64,000 nucleotides of DNA from Scenedesmus sp. ARA3 (taxonomy: Eukaryota > Chlorophyta > Chlorophyceae > Sphaeropleales > Scenedesmaceae): positions 1 through 64,000 of the forward strand of contig RWJK01001048.1 in NCBI GenBank assembly GCA_004335835.1, written 5' to 3'. A program made the position numbers and the translations under genes. A model generated the notes under the pieces. The model made no database searches and had not been told where the DNA came from. It saw only the letters and a list, made by a program, of their open reading frames with translations. How positions within the stretch are numbered: position 1 is the stretch's first letter; each line of letters begins with the position of its first letter. Below, piece after piece: positions 54,129 to 64,000 of the stretch.

Positions 54129-57100
54129 TGATGCCAAATTGTGAAATTAAGTCAACAGCAGCGGCTGCAGGGCTCTGGGGCAAGATGTGTGAGGGGAAGA
54201 GGCTAGTGTGGTGAAGTCTCCTTGTCTCTTTGATGCTGTGGCAACGGCAGCTGGATGGCGACACCTGGCAGCGTTGCCGCCCCATGCGTTGTGTAGTGCA
54301 AATGCTTCACGGGTGCAGTGGTCTATGAACGTCAGCAGGCTTACAAAGAAGCCATGCTCAAGCACGCATCTCATCTGTTGGCTGGACAAAGACTTATACC
54401 TTGAAGCGATGTGCACATGTGGATAAGAGCCTTGTTTCTGTTAGATCCCTGTGTGTACATCAGGCCTACTCACAGCGGTGCACGCGCCTTGGTTTCTGTT
54501 GCTGGGTTTGTGTGCACACTCAGAGCACGCAGCATGGCTAAAGTCAGTGTGCGGCAGCTGTTGCGGCTTGCAGCCAGTGATGCTGCACATGACGCTGTTA
54601 GCATGTGTACAGCATGTTGCGTGGTGCATTTCCTCTTGCATGCGCAGAGCTTGGCTTACCCCCTCACTGCTGCGTGGTTGATACGCCAAAGCTCTGTTGC
54701 GAGTGAGGTGCACCTTCAGAGCAGAGTGCGCAACTGACTTGTACAACAATGAAGGTGGGCTGTGGAGAAGCTGTGCACGCATGCAGCTGTGTTTGGTTTC
54801 ACAAGAGGCGCTCAACAGTGCGCAGCCACTACTCCTGGCGAAGCGACTGCTAGCACGGCTGCACAGCAGTGCGCTAGATCCAATGTTTGGGAGCCTCAGC
54901 AATGCCAATGTAGTCTCTGCTGCATAAGGGGATTAGCAGTTGCAGCAGCATCCAGAGGTTCCTTAGAGGCCTGAGCACAGTAGAGAGCTGCGTCCACTGT
55001 GCCACGCGCTACAGCTACGGGGTGCCACCAGGTTGCTGTTCTCCTGCACGTGCACTGCATTGTTTGCAAGTTTGGTGGCCACGGTTTTGAGCACAGCGCA
55101 CCATTCGACTATGAACATGCACTGCAAGCGTTGTCAGTGCATCTGTGCTGAGGTGCATCGCATCTTGCTCAACAACTGCATGGGCTGCTCGTTCAGTAAG
55201 AGGCCGCAGCTGTCTCCCAGTGACTTGTGCTGCAGCTTGCACCGTCAGCCACGCCTGCAACCTGTGACAGTGCTGCTGCTGTTGACAGAGAGTTTTCTGT
55301 GGCTGGACTGTAACATGATGATGGTGGTGTACGGCTTTGCCCGCAGCTTTAGGTATGTGGTGTATCTCATCATCCTATGGATCATCGTGCCACCACTCGA
55401 CTGTTCGAACTCTTAACACCAATGTTACAAGGTGTTCGATTCAGCAGCCCAGCAGCAAACCCTTGCTTCTTTGGGGTGACCACAGGGGCAACATCCTGCA
55501 GGCTGGCCCACCACAACACTCAGGTGACACCAACTACCACGCGTGGCCCGTATGGGCCAGAGGCACAGCCTCGCCAGCTAGATTGGACCTCTCCAAGGAA
55601 TGTCCAACGTTCCACCCACTTGCCGGAACAAGAATGCGAAGGAGCCGATTCCTGACACGTTGCTTGCAATCATTGACCTGCATGCACGTCATAACCCTTT
55701 TATTCGTCCTTGGCGTGCTGCAGCAGCATGACTATGATAGGCCGCATAGACGCAATTGACTCTGTCAGCTGCCCGACTGCAAGGGGTCAGTAGCCAGAGG
55801 CACTGATCTGCTCACTGAGCACGGACATGCTGCGCAATGCAAGGGCTCTACATGCACACCCAATTGTAAGTTGGCCACAAGGAAATCCATCCTGTGGGAA
55901 ATACAAGCAATAACCTGCAACCTTGCTACGCCTGGCAAATCCTGAGCAATCCAAACACGTGCCGCGTGTGCAATGCACACAATGACCAAGAACAACGCGC
56001 AGCACACAACGAGTTTTCAATCAGCAATCGTCTACGTAGTATCACATCACGCCATTTCAGTCACGCGTACGCCATTTCAGTCACACGCACTCACGCTCAG
56101 TGGCATTGCTGCCAGCAGTGCTCATCTGTCAGCTCGCAGCTGGTGAACATGCCTCCTGACATCTGAACTAACTGTGCTGATAGCAAGGTACGCAGGGGCT
56201 TTCCAGCTAGATACAACCCCTGCCCCAACACAAATGCAATTTGGGCCAAGGTTCGGCGCTGCATCAGGCTCGCCAGACACTCTCCAATAGACTCTGCGCA
56301 GCATCTTAGTGTGCTGTGGCAGGCCTCTCAAGTTGTTCAGTACAAACTCAATGACTCTGCATAAGTCTGCATGATTGAAGCCTCAGGGCTGATGTGTCAG
56401 GGCACTCCGGAGCAAAAATGGGACACGGTCATTCTAGCAGCACTGCATGCAGGACAATCAGCAGCGGGGAACTATCCCAGAAACCACCGTATGTGCCAAA
56501 GCACTCATGCACACCGCAGCAATGCGAACAAACTCACAGCAGCTCTCACGCCACACATAGTTTTGTGGGTTCCTTGTATCTCGACTCTCAGCATGGCTTC
56601 AGTTGCAGCCTTTGATGTTGCTGGGAGGCAGGCAGTGCGCAGTGCCTGGCTATGTGCATGCAGGAGAGCACATCTGCACATCTAGTTGGTATGCACATCC
56701 AGTTCGTATGCACATCCAGTTGGTATGCACATCCAGTGAGTATGCACATCCAGTTCGTATGCACATCCAGTTGGTATGCACATCCAGTGAGTATGCACAT
56801 CCAGTGAGTATGCACATCCAGTGAGTATGCAATGATCCGTGTTGCGAGAGTGCAGTGATGATGGTATGTGTACCATGTGCTGCAGAATCAAAATCAAACT
56901 CGGTTCGACTGCATAGCCTGCTGTACTGGCTGATCGATGATCCACACCACAGCACTGGATGTATCAAGCCAAGGCACGCAGACATGCAACTCCAACTACT
57001 ACGCACAGACATCACACTAGGCAGATATCAGCAATATGCATGCTGCCAGCGGACGTGCCAGCTGCTCTCATTTTTCGCGCCTGGCTAGCTCTCACAAGCA

Positions 57101-57668
57101 GCAATAACACAATCAACGCCCTACACTCTGCAAACCTTGGAACATCAATGTACGCTCAACAGTTCCTAGTGAAATGGATGTGATGCATAACACGTGTTAC
57201 GTCAAGTCTAATGGCCAAAGTACTCCTGTTGCCATAACTACAAGCAGTTTGCTGTGAAGCACAAACAGCAGACATGCCTACTCTCTGCAGGCACATACAC
57301 GCCTTGTGCTTCTGGTGTCAGGCAATATGCCCCCACCCTGGTGTGACTCAAACCGTCGTCAGATGTTGCCTTGATTATACTTCCAACTTATGCACTTTTC
57401 TCTCTTGAAGCCCCTGGCAACCTCAGCAGGTGCATGGCACTCAGCAGCTGCTGCACAGCAGCGGTCAACGACCCCTGGCAGAGGCAACCCACTGTGCGTG
57501 GCATGCCCTGCCCTGCAAGCTGCACGATGCCTGCAGCTACTGCGGGGTGACAGACTGCCGCAGCCAGCAGCAAGTGCTGCTGCTGCTGCTGCTGCTGCTG
57601 CCCAGGGTGGCAGTGCATGTACTGCGGGCCTATTGGGCTGGTGCTTGCAGCGGCAATGGCCGGCAGAG
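54129..57668. other. Intergenic region, about 3.5 kb
   Basis: Between the dioxygenase gene and the convergent Gln/Ala-rich gene. The only clear structure is the 18-bp minisatellite at 56679-56830. Small ORFs here lack splice support. Confidence 0.4.
56679..56830. repeat. 18-bp minisatellite, about 8.5 units in three variants
   Basis: Units of the form GTATGCACATCCAG plus four variable bases. The variable part is TTGG, TTCG or TGAG, giving the order a-b-a-c-b-a-c-c-c. The unit length is a multiple of three, so all six frames stay open through much of it. I take those frames as non-coding. Confidence 0.9.
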
Positions 57669-57768
57669 CTAAATCAATTCTGTGTGTGACAGTGGCAGCT
57701 GCTGCAGCCCTGCTGGGTGCCTGGGCAGCACCTGCTGCAGCGCCACGCTGGATACTTGAGGAGGAGTA

Positions 57769-57803
<35 letters not shown>

Positions 57804-60800
57804 CATGCCAGCCACTGCACCCTGCAGTGCATTCACAGGCAGTGGAGCTGCTGCCACTGCTGCTGCTGCAGCTTGAGCACGCCTGCGCTGGCGCTTGCAC
57901 AAACTTATCACGGCTTGTGCCGCTGCCGCTGCCCTTGCTGCGGCCTGCGCAGCTGCTTCCACCTCCGCCGCTGCTGCTGCTGCCCCGGCTTCTGCTGCTG
58001 CTGCTGTTGCCGCCTCAGCTTCTTCCGCCTGCGCAGCTGCTTCCGCCTCCGCTGCTGCTGCTGCCTCCTCAGCTTCTGCTGCTGCTGCCTCCTCAGCTTC
58101 TGCTGCTGCTGGCGCATCAGCATCTGCTGCTGCCGCCGCCTCAGCTTGTGCTGCTCTGTTGTGTCTGCTGCTGCAGCAGCTGCCGCCACATCCGCCGCTA
58201 CCGCTGTATGCTGCTGGTGCCGCATGGCATGGGCGGGGCTGCTGCCGAAGGCACAGCCTGCATGCCTCAAGACTGCTCTGATGGCCAGCGTTTCCAACAT
58301 CTTAGCATCGCCTGCCAACCCTGACAGCAGCACCAACAGCGACGCTTTCACATACAGTGCTGGACGTGGCACCCGGCTGCTACGGCTGCTGCTGCGGGCC
58401 TTGCGCACACCCCAGCCCAACAGTCGCTCAAAATTCCCCCAGGGCTGGCCCGGGCCCGTTCTGGCGCTGCTTGTGCCCCGCTGCACTGCTGCCTGCTGTG
58501 CTGCCAGCAGCTGCTGCGCCTGCTGACTCGCCGGCGTCTCCCTACCAGCCAGCAGAACACCCAGAAAGAGGGGCTGCTGTGATTGCCGGGTCCAAGGTTG
58601 GTACCAGCAGCACCACTGGCAGCATGGCGCGTAGCAGATCCCACCTTGCCCTGCTGCTGCTGCTGCTGCCGGGCCTGCTGACCTTTGAGGGCTTGCCTCA
58701 TAGCACCCTGCCACTGCTGCCACCACATCATGTCACGCTGCTGCTGCTGACGTCGTCGCTGCTGCTGCTGCTGCTGCTGCCGTCGTCGCTGCTGCGGCTG
58801 CTGCTGGCCTGGCGCTGGCAGCCGTGCCTGCTCGCCCGCCTGCCTTCCCTGCTGCACATTCCTGCAGGCCAGCTCTGGTGCAGGAGGTCTGCAGAGCTTC
58901 AAGCCGCGGCTGCGGCTGCTCATTCTAGCAGCTGCCGCAGGTGCTGCAGCTGCAGCAGGTGCTGGTGCTGGCGGTGGTGTGCCTTGATTATTCGCTGCAG
59001 CAACAGCATGTGCCCGCTGCCCGCTGTGGTTGGTGCCAGTGCTGCAGCAGCGGCTCTGCTGCTGCTGCTGCTGCTGCTGCAGCAGCTGCTGGTCCCTGTG
59101 CTGCCTGATGTCTGCGGTTGTGACATCTCCTTCTTGGCTTGTTCCACATTGCCCACTGTCACACCTGCTGTCCTGATGCGTTGCTGCTGCTGCTGCTGCT
59201 GCAGGAGCAGCTGCCAGCTGTGTCAGCACCTCTGCAGCGCACCGCTCAGCAGCCGAGTCCTGCTCACACTGTGCGGCCTCTGCTGCTGCAGCAGCTGCTG
59301 AGGCCTCCTGAAGCTGTGCTTGTGCTGATGCAGCAGCAGCAGCCCCCAGAATAGCTGCCAGGTCACCTGGGCCAGTGACGGTGTGCGGCAGCCTCTCTGG
59401 CTGCTGCTGCTGCTGTTGTTGCTGATCACATTGCCGCTGTTTGCTTGCGCTCAAGACACCCCTGTGTGGCTGCTCCTGCAGCAGGCTGCTGATGAAGCTA
59501 CAAGCGGGCAGAGGGGGCCCAGCATGCCCTTGCTGCTGCTGCTGCTGCCCTAACTGCTGCTGCTGCTGGGCGCATACACCAGCATCCACGGCAGCAGCAT
59601 CAGCAGGCTGCCCCTGCTGCTGCTGCTGCTGCTGCTGGGCGCATACACCAGCATCCATGGCAGCAGCATCAGCAGGCTGCCCCTGCTGCTGCTGCTGCTG
59701 CTGCTGCTGGGCGCATACACCAGCATCCATGGCAGCAGCGTCAGCAGGCCGCACCTGCTGCTGCCCCTGCTGCCCTTGCTGCTGCTGCTGCTGCCCAGGC
59801 TGGCTTGACTGACTACTGTGCTGCTTGTCTGTCTGCACCATGCTGCCGGCCTGCTGTATGCCTGCAGGAATAGGTAGGGCACAACCACTTAGTGAGCGCA
59901 CACATGCATGCACATGCAGATGTACACCCATTTTTGGCGTGCACTGACACAGACGATTGCAAGAAATGCACACATACCGTGCCAGGTGCAATACAGTTCA
60001 ATGCATAGAACTAATCATGCGCCGAAACGCTGCACTTGCCAGTAGTCATGCTGATATACTTTTGCGAACCTACAGCTGCTGCATCTGCAGGCGCTCGCAC
60101 AGGCGCAGCACCACTGCCTGTGCCGCACTTGTGTGCATCTGCTGCTGCCACAGCGCCGGCAGCATTGACGCGCGCATCGAATCCCTGCTGCCCCTGCAGC
60201 CTGCCCTCACCTTGCGGCTGCTCCTCCTCTGCTGCCATGGCAAAGCCATCCTGCAATGCCTGTGCTGCTGCCGCTGCTCCTGCTGCTGTGTCACAGCTCA
60301 CAGCTGCTGGCTCTGTGGTGTCTGCTGCACTAGCTGAAGGCGATGCTGCGGCGTGCAGAGCTGCGGTATCCGCTGCAGCTCCAGCAACCGTGCTTGCAGG
60401 AGGGGCAGCTCCAGCAACCGCGCTTGCAGGAGGTTCAACGCCTGCAGGCAGTTGTGCAGCTGCGCCTGCTGCAGCGGACAACGCAGCTGCGCCTGCTGCA
60501 ACGGACAATGCAGCTGCGCCTGCTGCAGCTGACACAGCAGCTGCACCAGCGGCAGCAGAAACACCAGCAGCACCAGCGGCAGCGGACACTGCAGCACCAG
60601 CGGCAGCGGCAGCGGAGACAGCAGCTGCACCAACGGCAGCTGCTGTTGCCCCTGGCAATGCTGCACAGTCTGGCTGTGCTGCACCAAACTCGGCAGCAAG
60701 AACTGCAGCGGGACTAGGCTCCGCGAGCAAGCCAGGTGCTGCTGCTGCCGCTGCTGGGACTGCTGCTGCTCGTGTTGGCTCTTGGTCAGAGGCGAAGCTG

Positions 60801-63521
60801 TGCTGCTGCTGCTGCGGCGGCTGCTGCTGCTGCTTAGGTGCCTGCTGCCTGATTGGCTGCTGAACACATGCAGTTGACTGCAGCTGCTCAGCCGGATTCC
60901 CCGGTCCCCGCTTGTGTATATTCTCTGCTGCGCGGCGCACAATCGCATAGGCTGCCGCCTGCTTGCTGATGTTGCTGCCTGCAGGCCTTGCCACAATTTG
61001 AGCCAAGCTGTGGTGCTGGTCCAGCATCCGACTTGTTGCAGCTGCACCTTCGCTTGCACCTGCCAACTCCTGCTGCAGCTGCCGCTGCTTTTTGCGCGCC
61101 CCCGCAGGCGTAGCTGCCTGTGCCTGGCCCTGCAGTGTTGCTGCCCGTTGCGCTGCCAGCAGCTGCTGCGCCTGCAGCTGCCTGTCCGGCGCCTCCCTGC
61201 CTGTTGTCAGCTCCATCAGGGACCGCCTGCGGCGCTTGCTGGGAGCGCGGTCATCTGCAAGAGCACCGGGACCCTCAAGAGGCCTTGCCCATTTGGGCGT
61301 GAGATCCTGCTGCTGCTGTTTGTTCTGCCCACCCTTTGAGGTGTTGGGCACGCTGCCCTGCCCCTGCTGTGGCGACAGCATCCCAGGCTGGTGCTGCTGC
61401 TGCTGCTGCTGCTGGCTCTGCAGCATTGGCCGCGTGCGCAGCTGGCTGTCACACATCACCTGCTCGCACTGCTGCAACAGCTTGAGGAGCTTCCGCTGCT
61501 GCCGCCTCTCCTGCTGCGCTTTCCTGCAAGCCTCCTCTGCTGCAGCAGGTGGGACAGGCTTTCCTGCATGGCTGCTGCGGCGGCCTGTGGGATCAGCTGC
61601 TGCAGGTACCTGTGGCACTGGTGCTGCAGGTACCTGTGGCACTGGTGCTGCAGGTACCTGTGGGATCAGCTGCTGCAGGTACCTGTGGCACTGGTGCTGC
61701 AGGTACCTGTGGCACTGATGCTGCAGCAGCAGCTGCTGGCGTAGGTGGTGGGGTTGCTTCGCCTGCTACAGCACCCTCTTGTGATTGCTCCATGGAACGG
61801 TCACTGCAGTGGCTCAACCAGCAACTGGGCTTCTGCTGCTGCTGCTGCTGCTGGTGGTCCCTGTGCTGCCTGATTTCTGCGGTTGCACCCTTGTCACACG
61901 TGCTGGTCCCTCCTTGGCCACTGTCAGGATTGCTGTCCCGACATCCTACTGCTGCTGCAATTGCCGCCGCAACTGCAGAAGGAGCAGCTTCCAGCAAGGC
62001 CGGCACCTCTGCAGCATACAGGTCAACAGCCATGTCTTGTTCATCCTGTGCAACCTCTGCTGTTGCCACAGGTGCTGGAGCAGGCTTATGCTGCTCATGT
62101 GGCGATAAAGCAGCAGCGGCTTCCACGCTGCTGCTTATGTGCCAGGTCACATGGGCAGCCAACCGTGTAGCCAGCCATCTGCTGCTGCTGCTGCGGGGGG
62201 CATACATCAGGATCCATGGCAACAGCATCAGCATCCTGCTCTTGCTGCTGCTGCGAGCCATGCTGGCTTGCCCTGCTGCGCTGCACCTCCTCTGCCTGCA
62301 CTGTGCTGCCAGCTTGCTGCGTGCCTGCAGGCAGAGAGATGGCACAGCAATACCGTTCACTGCAGACATGCACGGGCACAGCAATACTGTTCAGTGCATA
62401 CATGCACGGGCACAGCAATGCTGTTCAGTGCATACATGCACGGCCACAGCAAAAACTGTTCAGTGCATACATGCACGTGCCAGGTGACAAGCAACGCCCA
62501 CGACACACATGCAAGGATTATATGCAGAACAGGCATTACAATCAAGGCTGGCCATGCTCTTCGAACGTTGCACTCACCAGTACTAATGCTGTAGCAGTGC
62601 TGGGACCGCAAACACGCTCCAGCAATGACAGCAACTGCTGTATCTGCAGGCACTTCTGCGGCGGCAGCGCCGCTGCCTGCGCCGGACTCGTCTGCATGTG
62701 CAGCAGCAGCGCTGGCAGCAGTGCGGCGTGCCTTGTGCCTCTGCTGCCCCTGCAGCTGGCCCTTGCATGGCTCCGGCTTCCGCTTAGCTGCCCTGAAAAA
62801 GCCACGCTGCAAGGCCTGTGCAGCTGCTGCTTGTGTAAAAGCCGCAGGTGCTGGAGCGACTCCTGCAGCAGCTGCACGCCGGGCTGCTGGTGCATCCACA
62901 GCACCACAAGCAGCACTGCTTGCTGGAATTGCAGTGCCTGCAGGCGCCTCTGCAGCTGCACCTGCCACAGCAGAAGCCGCAGCAGCAGCTGGCACCACAG
63001 GCGATGATGTGCAGTCTGCTGATGCTGCTCCCAAGGTGGCAGCAACGTCTGCTGCATGATTGCGCTCGGGAAGCGGCACAGGTGCTGCTGCTGCTGCTGC
63101 TGGTGCTGGCTGCTGCCTGTCCTTGTGGCAGCCTGGCAGCGGGTCGCGGGCGGCATCAACTGGCACTGGTGGCTGGCCGAGCAACATGAAGCTGTAGTAT
63201 TGTTGGCCTGCAGGAATCACAAGGGCAAGACTGGCAGCGTCAGGTCGTGCTACAGCATGGTCAAGTGCTGCACAGCAGAAAGCCGTCGCCGAGTGCACGA
63301 TGCTGGTGTGCTGAAAGGCTGATGCACGGCTTCTCAATGTTTGTTAGTATTGTCAACACGGAGCACGGGCTTGGAACGGGAGTCCTGTCCAGTCACTGCC
63401 TTGCACAGAAGTTCTGAAGTTTTCCATACCTGGACCTTCATGAAGAGCAGGTCAGGCCGGCCGGTCCGCTCGAATGATGGCAAGAAACATTCTTGAGCTG
63501 TTGATTCGGCTGCTGCTATCC
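57669..63521 (-). CDS. Gln/Ala-rich multi-exon protein built of duplicated blocks
   Basis: Minus-strand coding potential with good splice sites but an incomplete model. Likely exons: 63521-63430 (GRPDLLFMKVQ), 63209-62578 (YYSFMLLGQPPVPVD to ISTG), 62324-60040, 59861-58645 and a further one below about 58535. Phases match at the two introns 62578/62324 and 60040/59861, the latter with a GC donor. The text repeats in blocks: an Ala/His/Gly segment ending before each of those introns, then G-T/I-QQAGS-V, an ADAxAMD-VC stretch, IRQHRD and AQQLLAAQ. One block (62324-60040) changes frame relative to its homologue near 62095-62160, so it is either spliced there or broken. The C-terminal end is ambiguous between a Gln/Arg-rich and an Ala/Glu-rich frame. 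The gene may begin beyond the window. No function is recognisable; partial decay is possible. Confidence 0.4.
59567..59760 (-). repeat. Three coding repeats of about 70 bp
   Basis: Starts at 59567, 59636 and 59708. Each encodes PADAAAMDAGVCAQQQ-type text and is separated from the next by Gln-encoding triplet runs of different length. A single related unit lies at about 62190-62235. Confidence 0.85.
61603..61722 (-). repeat. Five 24-bp coding repeats
   Basis: CAGGTACCTGTG recurs exactly every 24 bp at 61603, 61627, 61651, 61675 and 61699. In the minus frame it encodes a VPQVPAAP-type octapeptide repeat. One unit has GGATCAG in place of GCACTGG. Confidence 0.9.
62343..62482. repeat. Four 34-36-bp intronic repeats
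   Basis: Units of the form ACAGCAATACTGTTCAGTGC followed by ATACATGCACGGGC lie in the intron just upstream of the exon starting at 62324. A diverged single copy (AATACAGTTCAATGCATAG) sits in the equivalent intron near 59990-60010, which supports duplication of the whole exon-intron block. Confidence 0.8.
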
Positions 63522-63546
63522 CTGCGATGAGCACGTTTAGAGCAGG

Positions 63547-64000
63547 GCACAGGTGACAAGCTCACAGGTTGTACAGGGCCCGGCCAGGCCGCTGTCAGGC
63601 ATCACTGCATACGTACGAGCATACATAATGGTGCGGAAGCAAGCTTGGTGCTGTATCATGAAACACGACCGTTTCAAGCTTCATCAGAGACCTGATGAGG
63701 ACTTGCTCAAGACGTCAGGCCTGTACCTGCTGAAGTACGCGCCTTCCGCTGTGAGCTGAGGGGGACGCACAGCACAAAGTATTTTGAGAACCCGTGAAAC
63801 CAACTAATGATTGCGATCCGCGTGCTTGCTGCTGGATGGAAAGCGCGCCATTCACCCCTCGAAGCACCTCGAAAGCCCAAGTGATATGTGTCGCTTCAAC
63901 GCAGCATTCTACATATATTTGGTTTGCAACTAACGGGCTTGATGTTCATGCTGTCAGGCAGTGACCTGCAGCTTGCCCGCTTATCGCTCAGGGGCCTCTC
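63547..64000. other. Window end, no supported gene
   Basis: Contains a plus-strand frame of about 43 codons from an ATG at 63628 with no recognisable motif. The 5' end of the Gln/Ala-rich gene probably lies here or beyond the window. Confidence 0.35.

Noticed and set aside
55430..55445. GTTCGATTC resembling a tRNA B box
   Set aside because: The flanking five bases do not pair to form a T arm and no A box or acceptor stem is present at the right distance.
56588..57015. Frames encoding repeated HTHWMCIPTGCAY-type peptides
   Set aside because: Produced by the 18-bp minisatellite, whose length is a multiple of three. No start, splice or flanking conservation supports coding.
58357..59301. Long plus-strand frames opposite the Gln/Ala-rich gene (also at 60036-60863 and 61549-62487)
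   Set aside because: CAG/CTG triplet runs stay open in most frames on both strands. These frames are Leu/Cys or Ala runs with no splice-site logic, whereas the minus strand has matched exon phases and block homology.
63553..63759. Plus-strand frame ending KTSGLYLLKYAPSAVS
   Set aside because: Short, no recognisable motif, no clear partner exon. It could be a real terminal exon of a gene off the window but the evidence is too thin.

Overview
This window looks like nuclear DNA of a chlorophyte green alga, most likely a chlorophycean of the Scenedesmus/Tetradesmus or Chlamydomonas type (inference). Almost every gene is split into short exons by GT-AG introns. CAG/CTG triplet runs are everywhere, in both coding and intronic sequence. 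Two genes carry nucleus-encoded plastid-type or cytosolic housekeeping functions typical of a photosynthetic eukaryote (a ClpP subunit with an N-terminal extension, ribosomal protein eL8). TGTAA, the usual algal poly(A) signal, lies behind three genes. There are no operons, CRISPR arrays or bacterial signals. Exon models given here were assembled by hand from splice sites and phase. Where stated, the exon lengths sum to a multiple of three with consistent phases.

Layout, left to right. 0.5-3.8 kb: a ClpP protease subunit (minus strand). 4.6-7.7 kb: a major-facilitator transporter (plus). 8.7-19.8 kb: three tandem plus-strand copies (A, B, C) of a five-exon gene for a ~250-residue secreted-looking protein that I do not recognise. 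21.9-25.4 kb: 60S ribosomal protein eL8/L7a (minus, seven exons, 260 aa). 26.1-34.0 kb: an ABCB-type half transporter (minus, about 15 exons, 816 aa). 36.8-37.3 kb: a small 69-aa gene (minus), divergent from an adenylate-kinase-like protein at 37.6-41.4 kb (plus, 8 exons, 675 aa). 45.4-50.2 kb: a 1360-aa protein that joins a 2H-phosphoesterase-like domain, a YwbE-like segment, CUE-like modules, DUF1771 and a C-terminal Smr nuclease domain (plus). 51.3-54.1 kb: a prolyl-hydroxylase-like 2-oxoglutarate/Fe(II) dioxygenase with polyglutamine inserts (plus, 588 aa). 57.7-63.5 kb: a minus-strand Gln/Ala-rich gene built from duplicated exon blocks.

Two things stand out. First, the 2H-CUE-Smr protein resembles the no-go-decay endonuclease Cue2/N4BP2, but with an apparent RNA-end-processing domain fused to it. 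This suggests one polypeptide that both cuts mRNA on collided ribosomes and repairs or resolves the cut end. Second, the three large minus-strand genes (clpP, eL8, ABC transporter) carry many tandem copies of exon-intron junctions inside their introns. Units of about 33-150 bp each carry the end of an exon plus the adjoining intron, and most keep the AG|GT or CAG| splice signal. The same pattern appears weakly in copy A of the tandem family. It looks like a recurrent local process that lengthens introns and multiplies splice sites.
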